A DNA stretch of 37,483 nucleotides from Patescibacteria group bacterium (GTDB lineage Bacteria > Patescibacteriota > Minisyncoccia > HO2-45-28), in assembly GCA_022563755.1 (NCBI GenBank), contig JADFMT010000006.1:1-37483 (forward strand), in the 5' to 3' direction. The position numbers and the translations under genes were made by a program. This document shows positions 31,835 through 37,483 of this stretch, one piece after another; the stretch's first letter is position 1, and every line of letters begins with the position of its first letter. A model generated the notes under the pieces. That model was given only the letters and a program-made list of their open reading frames with translations. It did not search any database and was not told the DNA's origin.

Positions 31835-32225
31835 TTTTTACTCCTTCCCGTCTCTGAATGATTGAATTTACGAAACCCCTAAGCTCTTCGAGCTTGAGAT
31901 CGTCCCTTTGAACGTAGTCCTCGCATACGGTACCGTTTTTAATAAAGCAAGTGGAAACCCATATGCCAACAATGATTCTATTGGAGTCATCCCAACGAAA
32001 TCGCGCCTCAACAATAATGTTATGATCCCATCCGATAAGATGGTAGGCATGAATAAATTCTTTGCCGTTCTCCTGCCGAGCGGCAACAAATTCAATCTTC
32101 GTACTGGTGCCCGGAACAATGTAAAGATCTTTCCAGAGAACGTAATGATCCTTGGAGTCGCTTCCGGACGGAAGCGTAAATCCGGACAGAATGAGTACGG
32201 AAATGACTAAAACAAGAAATCTCAT
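31818..32225 (-). CDS. hypothetical secreted protein
   Basis: 135 residues, not recognised. A signal peptide (residues 1-20, MRFLVLVISVLILSGFTLPS) leads into a beta-rich domain: HYVLWKDLYIVPGTSTKIEF, YHLIGWDHNIIVEARFRWDD, IIVGIWVSTCFIKNGTVCED. Two Cys residues 8 apart (around 100 and 108) could form a disulfide in the exported form. It ends with a charged helix (LEELRGFVNSIIQRREG). GAGGAG lies ahead of the ATG. The ATG overlaps the end of the protease-like gene by 4 bases (32222-32225), so it is translationally coupled to it. Confidence 0.6.
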   Translation of the reverse strand: MRFLVLVISVLILSGFTLPSGSDSKDHYVLWKDLYIVPGTSTKIEFVAARQENGKEFIHAYHLIGWDHNIIVEARFRWDDSNRIIVGIWVSTCFIKNGTVCEDYVQRDDLKLEELRGFVNSIIQRREGVKNENTQ

Positions 32226-33154
32226 TTTCTGTCTCCTCTCGCTGGTTTTTTGGTTTTTTTCTCAGCTTTAATCAACTCATCAAGCTTGGCAATAATCGCT
32301 TCGATTTTTGTTGCGCCCCCCATGAAACCAAACGAAGCGCCTTTGTATGCAGAAGAATAAAAAACCAATACGCCAACGATTTTAAAAGCATTAACCTTGT
32401 ATTCCAGAATCATTGAGCCTGACAAACCTTTGCCCGAGAGGCCGTAGTAACTAAATGTATTTTTATTTACAGCTTCTGAAAGCACGTAGGGCCTGTTAAC
32501 GGGTTCGAGAAATCGAATCGGAATCGTCGTATTATTCTGGTAGTCTGCCGCAATACTCGTCGCCCAAAGAAGATCGCCAACTTTTAAGTTCTTCGTTGAG
32601 CCAAGTTCAAATGCGTGTGAGACGAATTTTTTCTCATCGTCCGGCGAAAGACGCAACACCGCAAAGTCTGATTTCTTTAAAGCCTCCTCCCGTTTCCTGA
32701 TATCATAGGATTCATAGAAAATAAATTCTAGTCGGTGCGTTTTACCGCGCACACGCCACTTCACAAAGAGTGTTTCTTTATGGCCAGGATTATAGGTAAT
32801 CATTCCCGGTGGCACTTTCAGGTACTTCGCAAGCTTCTTCTTTCTTGCTTTAATAGTTCTCTGATTCGGTTCAAACAAATGCCCCGCAGAGAGAACAAAT
32901 ATCCTTTCTTTGTAAATAACTACTCCCGCCCTTCCACTTGTTCTGTAAGAATCCCGATAAATTCTAGGGGGGTCGCCTGCGATTCTGAAGAAACCGCTGT
33001 GTTTGACGTAAACGACACCAACATTGTTACGAATTTTGGCATATTCTCGTGCAAAGTTTTCATCGGTTATCAAAGAATGGGTACTCTGATATTGGACGCA
33101 GCCAGAAAGCATAAAAGCTGCTACGACCAGAAAAGCACAGATTGTTCGCAACAT
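32222..33154 (-). CDS. trypsin-like serine protease family lipoprotein
   Basis: 310 residues. A lipoprotein signal peptide ends MLSGC (Cys19 would be lipidated). The rest fits a chymotrypsin/trypsin fold: FVLSAGHLF (His92), KSDFAVLRLS (Asp163) and GKGLSGSMIL (Ser245 in G-x-S-G), in the right order and with strands between. VGVVYVKHSGFFRI begins the first barrel. Normal S1 enzymes have GDSGGP; here the second Gly after the Ser is Ser, and the Asp is absent, so activity is likely but not certain. The C-terminus is basic (KKTKKPARGDRK). A very strong AGGAGGT stands 6 bases before the ATG. It is the first gene of the secreted cassette. Confidence 0.75.
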   Translation of the reverse strand: MLRTICAFLVVAAFMLSGCVQYQSTHSLITDENFAREYAKIRNNVGVVYVKHSGFFRIAGDPPRIYRDSYRTSGRAGVVIYKERIFVLSAGHLFEPNQRTIKARKKKLAKYLKVPPGMITYNPGHKETLFVKWRVRGKTHRLEFIFYESYDIRKREEALKKSDFAVLRLSPDDEKKFVSHAFELGSTKNLKVGDLLWATSIAADYQNNTTIPIRFLEPVNRPYVLSEAVNKNTFSYYGLSGKGLSGSMILEYKVNAFKIVGVLVFYSSAYKGASFGFMGGATKIEAIIAKLDELIKAEKKTKKPARGDRK

Positions 33155-33173
33155 TGCTCAACCTCCTGGATTT

Positions 33174-33202
33174 TTGTTTTCAAGGAGTGAATTCTCTACT
33201 AA
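33174..33202 (+). promoter_or_regulatory. probable promoter of the candidate ncRNA
   Basis: TTGTTT (33174-33179), a 17-base spacer and TACTAA (33197-33202) on the + strand. Transcription would start about 5-7 bases later, at the first paired bases of the RNA (CCCAG at 33207). Both hexamers are four of six to consensus. Confidence 0.5.
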
Positions 33203-33206
33203 AAAT

Positions 33207-33313
33207 CCCAGAAAAAAAGGATACCGAACTCTATCCTTAGGAATAGAGTCGGCACCGTAGCATATAAGAAAGTCTTAGTGTGCTCGGTTTGCCCTTTTCT
33301 TTCTGGGTTTTTT
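33207..33313 (+). ncRNA. candidate structured small RNA with a three-way junction
   Basis: About 107 bases in the only long gap of the window (33155-33511), on the strand opposite to both neighbours. Closing helix P1: 33207-33220 pairs with 33293-33307 (14 pairs, one bulge). Hairpin P2: 33224-33234 with 33243-33252 (10 pairs, one bulge). Hairpin P3: 33254-33269 with 33273-33288 (15 pairs, two bulges, 3-base loop). Two pairs in P3 are U-G in the + strand RNA and would be A-C mismatches in the other strand, so the + strand is favoured. Six Ts follow P1 directly and a promoter precedes it. I do not recognise the family. It is not a convincing 5S, SRP, tmRNA, tRNA or 6S. A weaker reading is that P2, followed by seven Ts on the minus strand, is the terminator of fusA. 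Confidence 0.55.
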
Positions 33314-33423
33314 ATATTAAGTCAGAGAATGTTAAATCTAATTCAACCATAATCCCCTCTGGGACGATGTCAACGTTGACAACAGTGCTAAAAGTTATCG
33401 TAATAAAACTATAAGCCGAGCAG

Positions 33424-33567
33424 CTAAACCGGGATATTTTCAAGATCGCGGGACAATTCAAAATCTTCCTCCAGAAGATCAGGATTTAGAAGTCCTTCTG
33501 TATCATTATCCCTAGGATTGTCGGCCTTCTTTGATGGATTCGGCAACATTGGCAGGGACAAATTCAT
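33424..33567 (-). CDS. possible short protein overlapping the end of fusA
   Basis: A 47-codon frame from ATG 33567 to TAG 33424, shifted +1 from fusA and sharing its last 56 bases. Past the fusA stop it reads [20 protein letters not shown], then RDLENIPV, acidic and protein-like rather than random. No ribosome binding site is seen. In another frame, 33423-33328 reads SAYSFITITFSTVVNVDIVP followed by EGIMVELDLTFSDLI before a stop, also protein-like. The two may be frameshifted pieces of one decayed gene. This is low-confidence coding; no family is recognised. Confidence 0.25.
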   Translation of the reverse strand: MNLSLPMLPNPSKKADNPRDNDTEGLLNPDLLEEDFELSRDLENIPV

Positions 33568-35617
33568 AATGAGAAAATTCCATAGTATAAGTTGCGCGTC
33601 CCTCGGTCATGGAACGAAGATTCGTTACATATCCAAACATCTCAGCTAAAGGAACCTTTGCCTTGATGACTTTCATCGTATAGCGATCCTCCATCTCCTC
33701 AATCCGACCGCGCTTTGAGGAAAGGTCGCCCGTCACATCACCCAAAAAATTCTCCGGGGTTACAACTTCGATGGACATAATGGGCTCAAGCAAAACCGGC
33801 TTTGAGCGCCTCACCGCCTCCCGCAAAGCCATAGAGCCTGCAATTTTAAACGCCGCCTCAGAAGAATCTACCTCGTGGTACGAACCATCGTACAAGGTAA
33901 CTTGCACATCAACCAACGGAAATCCTGCGACAATTCCCCTATCCAAGGCTTCTTTAACACCTTTCTCTACGGCCGGAATAAATTCTTGAGGGATCACGCC
34001 GCCCTTAATTTTTTTAACAAACTCAAACCCCTTTCCCCGTTCTCTCGCCTCAACCCTGAGCCGCACATGACCGTACTGACCCCGACCGCCAGATTGCCGG
34101 ATATATTTTCCTTCGGCTTCAGCCTTCCCTTGAATAGTTTCTTTATAAGCTACTTGAGGGCGACCGACCTCGACTCCTACCTTAAACTCACGACGCATCC
34201 GATCCACAAGAACTTCCAAGTGTAACTCGCCCATGCCCGAGATAATCATCTCGAGCGTTTCTGGGTCGGATTTAATTCGGAAGGTGGGATCTTCCTCAGA
34301 AAGACGCTTCAGAGCCAAGCTCATACGCTCCTGATCTGCCCTGGTTTTGGGTTCAATACGCACTGAAACCACGGGGTTTGGCGCCTCAATTTTCTCAAGT
34401 AAAATCGGGTGTTCGGGATCAGATAACGTGTCGCCTGTACGGGTATTTTTAAGGCCAATAAGAGCGCCTATGCCGCCGGCGTAGACTTCCTTTATCTCTT
34501 CGCGGTGATTGGCGTGCATCTGCAAAATTCGACCCACACGTTCTTTCTCGCCGGTTGTAACATTCAAAACGTACGACCCTGCTTTCAACGTTCCTGAATA
34601 AACCCGAAAATACGTAAGCTGCCCCACAAAGGGATCGGTCTGCAGCTTAAATGCAAGCGCTGCAAAGGGCGCGTCATCTTTTTGCTCGCGCGTAATTTTT
34701 TCTCCCGTTTTTGGTTCTCTCCCCTCAACTGCAGGCAGATCAATGGGCGAAGGCAAATAATCAATAATTGCATCCAACAGTAACTGCACGCCTTTGTTTT
34801 TAAGAGCCGAGCCGCACAATACCGGTACCACCAGGTAGCCAATGGCTCCTTTACGAAGCGCTTCTTTAATTTCTGGGAGTTCTAATTTTTGTCCGTCTAA
34901 ATATTTTTCAAGAAGACGGTCATCAAGTTCTGCAATCTTCTCAAGGCTTACCGCGCGATATTTTTGGACGCTTTCCTCAAGGTTTTCCGGAATTTCTTCT
35001 TCGCGAACTATTTCCCCATGCTCACCTTCAAAGTAGTAAGCTTTCTCGGAAAGTATATCAATAACACCCTTGAAATCTGCCTCAAGTCCGATCGGAATCG
35101 TAAGTACCACCACATTTGGCGTTAAACGCTCTTTGATTGATTCCAGACTCTTTTCAAAAGAAGCCCCAATGCGATCGAGTTTATTAATAAAACAGATTCT
35201 AGGAACATGGTATTTATCTGCTTGGCGCCAAACAGTCTCGGATTGCGGCTCTACACCGGCAACACCGTCAAATATCACAACACCGCCATCGAGAACGCGA
35301 AGAGAACGTTCTACCTCAATCGTAAAATCTACGTGTCCGGGGGTGTCGATAATATTGATACGATGTTTTTTTTCTGGATCGTCACCGGCGTACGTTGGGG
35401 TCCAAAAACAAGTGGTTGCGGCAGCGGTGATCGTAATGCCGCGTTCTCTTTCCTGCTCCATCCAATCCATAATGGCTTCCCCTGCATGCACCTCGCCGAT
35501 TTTGTGCGAGATACCTGTATAAAACAAAATCCGCTCGGTTACCGTGGTTTTCCCGGCGTCAATATGGGCAATAATTCCAATATCCCTTAATTTTTCTATA
35601 GGAAAGTCTCTGGGCAT
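33512..35617 (-). CDS. fusA: elongation factor G
   Basis: 701 residues, the usual length. EF-G drives translocation and, with RRF, ribosome recycling. G-domain motifs: [27 protein letters not shown] and INKLDRIG. Domains III-V show [27 protein letters not shown] and [12 protein letters not shown] in the C-terminal part. The effector-loop region [12 protein letters not shown] is intact. It begins 9 bases after rpsG (with GAGGAAATG ahead of the start). It is the last gene of the str block here because tuf is elsewhere. Confidence 0.97.
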   Translation of the reverse strand: MPRDFPIEKLRDIGIIAHIDAGKTTVTERILFYTGISHKIGEVHAGEAIMDWMEQERERGITITAAATTCFWTPTYAGDDPEKKHRINIIDTPGHVDFTIEVERSLRVLDGGVVIFDGVAGVEPQSETVWRQADKYHVPRICFINKLDRIGASFEKSLESIKERLTPNVVVLTIPIGLEADFKGVIDILSEKAYYFEGEHGEIVREEEIPENLEESVQKYRAVSLEKIAELDDRLLEKYLDGQKLELPEIKEALRKGAIGYLVVPVLCGSALKNKGVQLLLDAIIDYLPSPIDLPAVEGREPKTGEKITREQKDDAPFAALAFKLQTDPFVGQLTYFRVYSGTLKAGSYVLNVTTGEKERVGRILQMHANHREEIKEVYAGGIGALIGLKNTRTGDTLSDPEHPILLEKIEAPNPVVSVRIEPKTRADQERMSLALKRLSEEDPTFRIKSDPETLEMIISGMGELHLEVLVDRMRREFKVGVEVGRPQVAYKETIQGKAEAEGKYIRQSGGRGQYGHVRLRVEARERGKGFEFVKKIKGGVIPQEFIPAVEKGVKEALDRGIVAGFPLVDVQVTLYDGSYHEVDSSEAAFKIAGSMALREAVRRSKPVLLEPIMSIEVVTPENFLGDVTGDLSSKRGRIEEMEDRYTMKVIKAKVPLAEMFGYVTNLRSMTEGRATYTMEFSHYEFVPANVAESIKEGRQS

Positions 35618-35626
35618 ATCATTTCC

Positions 35627-36094
35627 TCACCAGGAGAAGTGCGCAAAAGCGCGGTTTGCCTCAGCCATTTTGTGTGTATCTTCTTTTTTCTTCACCGTAG
35701 CTCCCTCATTTTTCGCTGCAAGCTGAAATTCTTCAGCTAATTTTTCTGCCATGGGTTTTCCTTTCTTTGCACGCGATACCTGAATCAGCCATCGAATAGA
35801 GAGGGTTAAACGTCTTTCCGGACTTACTTCACGCGGCACCTGATAAGTTGCGCCTCCAACTCTGCGGGACCGCACCTCTAAGGAGGGCGAGGTATTTTTG
35901 ATTGCTTCTTCCAAAATCGCAAGAGGCTCTTTTTTGGTTTTCTTGCTTGCGTCCTCGAGCGCAGCGTAGAAAATTTTACGCGCAGTATTTTTCTTACCGT
36001 CCTCCATTATCTGATTGATAAACTTTGCTGCTAAAATGGATCCGTAAAGAAAATCGGGTTCAATGATACGTTTTGGTATTTGAGCTCCTCTCAT
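35627..36094 (-). CDS. rpsG: 30S ribosomal protein S7
   Basis: 155 residues. Seen: MRGAQIPKRIIEPDFLYGSI, then INQIMEDGKKNTARKIFYAA, RRVGGATYQVPREVSPERR and RWLIQVSRAKKGKPMAEKLA. S7 initiates assembly of the 3' domain of 16S rRNA and contacts the E site. It lies 3 bases after rpsL; order rpsL-rpsG-fusA is standard. The C-terminus, HKMAEANRAFAHFSW, is typical. Confidence 0.96.
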   Translation of the reverse strand: MRGAQIPKRIIEPDFLYGSILAAKFINQIMEDGKKNTARKIFYAALEDASKKTKKEPLAILEEAIKNTSPSLEVRSRRVGGATYQVPREVSPERRLTLSIRWLIQVSRAKKGKPMAEKLAEEFQLAAKNEGATVKKKEDTHKMAEANRAFAHFSW

Positions 36095-36097
36095 AAT

Positions 36098-36514
36098 TTA
36101 TGTTTCTTTGACCTTTTTCGCGCCGTACTTACTTCGCTTTTGCTTGCGGCCTTCAACTCCAGCGGTATCCAGCACTCCTCGCACGATATGGTACCGAACC
36201 CCAGGCAAGTCTTTGACCCGGCCGCCGCGAATGAGAACAATTGAATGTTCCTGCAAATTATGGCCTTCACCCGGAATATAAGCAGTCACTTCCATTCCGT
36301 TTGTTAGTCGAACCCGCGCCACTTTACGAAGGGCGGAATTTGGTTTTTTTGGGGTTACCGTGCTTACCTTCAAGCACACCCCGCGTTTAAAGGCAGAGGC
36401 ATACATACGCGGACGATTCTTGAGTACATTAAAACCGCGCCCAAGTGCAATGGCTTTTGATTTTTTTATTATGGGCCTGCGCCCATGCCTTACCAGTTGA
36501 TTAAATGTTGGCAT
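36098..36514 (-). CDS. rpsL: 30S ribosomal protein S12
   Basis: 138 residues, about 14 more than in E. coli. The extra is an insertion near residues 20-40 ([20 protein letters not shown]), of a kind also found in other phyla. The core [19 protein letters not shown] is intact. The other streptomycin-related loop reads [16 protein letters not shown]12 acts in decoding at the A site. It heads the str block; the ATG is preceded by GGAG only 1 base away. Confidence 0.96.
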   Translation of the reverse strand: MPTFNQLVRHGRRPIIKKSKAIALGRGFNVLKNRPRMYASAFKRGVCLKVSTVTPKKPNSALRKVARVRLTNGMEVTAYIPGEGHNLQEHSIVLIRGGRVKDLPGVRYHIVRGVLDTAGVEGRKQKRSKYGAKKVKET

Positions 36515-36606
36515 ACTCCGTTAGAACTTACGTTATTGTAGTTCATAAAACAAACTCTTTGGTTGCCCCGTATAAGTGGAAATCTCTAACGAGGCATAAA
36601 GAGCTT

Positions 36607-36635
36607 ATGGTAGACGATCTAGGCACATCTTGCAA
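36607..36635 (-). promoter_or_regulatory. possible str-operon promoter (rpsL)
   Basis: On the minus strand TTGCAA (36630-36635), a 17-base spacer and TACCAT (36607-36612). It would give a leader of about 85 bases before rpsL. Hexamers are four of six to consensus each. Confidence 0.4.
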
Positions 36636-36640
36636 GGGAT

Positions 36641-36677
36641 TCAAAACGCTGTTGCCATTCTTATGATAAATGCCAAC
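36641..36677 (-). terminator. possible weak terminator of the right-edge gene
   Basis: GTTGCCATT (36651-36659) and AATGCCAAC (36669-36677) pair with one internal mismatch around a 9-base loop. On the minus strand GCGTTTTG follows a few bases later. It lies just after the stop of the preceding gene. The stem is weak, so this is tentative. Confidence 0.3.
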
Positions 36678-36683
36678 GCTTCT

Positions 36684-37483
36684 TTAAGGTTCTCCTTGTA
36701 GAGATTCCTGTGAGATCGAAACCGCGCCGGTTCCGTCGGTTTTGTTGATGAATCCCATGGCTGCTCTAAGATTTTCATCGGTTAGCGGTACGGGTTTTCC
36801 TAAGTTCCAATTTTGAAAACCATGTCCATCTACTGCGATCGTGCCATTTTCGTAAATAATCAGATCAACGTCCGTGAAATTATCTTTAACATCAAAGCTG
36901 ATTTTTAATTTGTTGTCTTCAATTTCCCATTCTACTGCATTAAACAAGTCTTTTTTTGTCCAATTTTCACCGATTAGATTGACTAAGGGAAACTTAGCGG
37001 TATCCGGATGTTCAAAGACCTTCATAAGATCTACCAACCTGTTATCGCTTAGTCCTTTAGAACTCTCAATAAATCCGCTGTCAAGGTATTTTTTTATGAC
37101 GTCGCAACTTAATGTGTTTCCGGATTGGCTGTTGAATCTAAAAATAGTATCTAATTCTTTTTTATCTAAACTTGGATGCTCTGTCCAAAACTTTAATTGA
37201 TCTTCTTTACCCCATCCTTCCGGGGTAATATTCCACTCTTTTAGTTGTTCTTCTACATTTTCAATTGGAGGTGATACTTCTGCCGCTCCCTTAACAAGTT
37301 TTTCAATAAGCGCTTCTTTAGTTTTATTAAACTCATCTACCTTTCTATCCATGACCTTTCCAGCTATTTCAGGCATACTTTTTGCCCCGTCAGCCATTTC
37401 GGTTTTAATATTTTCTTCCGTAAGTATATGCACCGGTCCATTCTCGCTATAGATAACCGGCGTCACTTCTCTTGGCCCTCCCG
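36684..37483 (-). CDS. hypothetical protein, N-terminus outside the window
   Basis: At least 260 residues, not recognised. A GTG at 37466 could start it, but the frame stays open to the window edge, so it probably continues. The N-terminal part is helical (AKSMPEIAGKVMDRKVDEFN). The middle has WTEHPSLDKKELDTIFRF and DVIKKYLDSGFIESSKGL, and the C-terminal third is beta-rich (WEIEDNKLKISFDVKDNFTD, LIIYENGTIAVDGHG). It has no obvious membrane helix or catalytic motif in view. Acidic residues and Asn are abundant and there is little Cys. Codon and base use look like the neighbours. Upstream of rpsL, same strand. Confidence 0.5.
   Translation of the reverse strand, partial: GGPREVTPVIYSENGPVHILTEENIKTEMADGAKSMPEIAGKVMDRKVDEFNKTKEALIEKLVKGAAEVSPPIENVEEQLKEWNITPEGWGKEDQLKFWTEHPSLDKKELDTIFRFNSQSGNTLSCDVIKKYLDSGFIESSKGLSDNRLVDLMKVFEHPDTAKFPLVNLIGENWTKKDLFNAVEWEIEDNKLKISFDVKDNFTDVDLIIYENGTIAVDGHGFQNWNLGKPVPLTDENLRAAMGFINKTDGTGAVSISQESLQGEP

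Noticed and set aside
33207-33313. 5S rRNA, because of the CCGAACTC string and a three-way junction
   Set aside because: The string lies about 17 bases from the 5' end instead of about 40, is base-paired, and the arms are too short. The other conserved 5S positions are missing.
33207-33313. SRP RNA or hammerhead-type ribozyme
   Set aside because: No GGAAG-type SRP tip with its symmetric loop on either strand, and no CUGANGA core for a hammerhead.
33369-33380. 12-base palindrome GTCAACGTTGAC
   Set aside because: Could be an operator, but it is single, far from any start on either strand, and may belong to a decayed gene.
1-37483. CRISPR arrays, tRNA genes, insertion sequences
   Set aside because: No regularly spaced repeats, no cloverleaf with a T-arm in any gap, and no transposase frame were seen.
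1-37483. Alternative genetic code with TGA read as Gly, as in some CPR groups
   Set aside because: TGA ends genes at normal positions in overlapping ATGA junctions (for example pgk/recJ and rplD/rplW), and core proteins have no internal TGA.

Overview
The window reads as a chromosome fragment of a Candidate Phyla Radiation (Patescibacteria, most likely Parcubacteria) bacterium. The grounds are these: small compact genes, many 4-base stop/start overlaps, moderate GC, standard genetic code, a spc-type ribosomal operon with no rpmD (L30) between rpsE and rplO, short or divergent versions of housekeeping proteins (pgk, ychF, ruvX), and a run of small pilin-like two-helix membrane proteins typical of CPR genomes. 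The placement is inference from gene content; no phylogeny was run.

Layout. 1-1237 (+): four tandem pilin-like (TrbC/VirB2-type) membrane proteins, the first cut by the window edge. 1246-9495 (-): a tightly packed run rnhA, recJ, pgk, tpiA, dedA, galT, a family 2 glycosyltransferase, ruvX, map and adk. These continue, in the same direction, from the ribosomal block at 9559-20930 (-): tuf, rpsJ, a strong hairpin, then rplC-rplD-rplW-rplB-rpsS-rplV-rpsC-rplP-rpmC-rpsQ-rplN-rplX-rplE-rpsN-rpsH-rplF-rplR-rpsE-rplO-secY. trpS (+) diverges from tuf. 22090-23404 (-) holds three small unrecognised membrane-anchored proteins, one with a winged helix, lying between two copies of a nearly identical palindromic terminator. 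Then come a Nudix hydrolase and a phosphohexomutase (-), ychF and rpsF-ssb-rpsR (+), recA, an Ig-like membrane protein and ftsK (-). 31256-33154 (-) is a three-gene secreted cassette headed by a trypsin-like lipoprotein. The only gap longer than 300 bases (33155-33511) holds a candidate structured RNA on the + strand and remnants of coding sequence. The str block rpsL-rpsG-fusA (33512-36514, -) follows, and an unrecognised protein runs off the right edge.

How it works together. Most of the window is translation machinery (22 ribosomal proteins, EF-Tu, EF-G, TrpRS, Map, SecY), with replication and repair genes (RecA, SSB, RecJ, RuvX, FtsK) and a small sugar/glycolysis set (TpiA, Pgk, GalT, phosphohexomutase, glycosyltransferase). 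Several promoters put the -10 hexamer only 5-7 bases from the start codon, so leaderless mRNAs seem common.

Most interesting: (1) a candidate free-standing ncRNA of about 107 nt at 33207-33313, with a three-way junction, G-U-supported helices, its own promoter and a U6 end; (2) a repeat that sits exactly against the start codons of rplF, secY and ssb; (3) the secreted protease cassette; (4) the small membrane/HTH module between matching palindromes.
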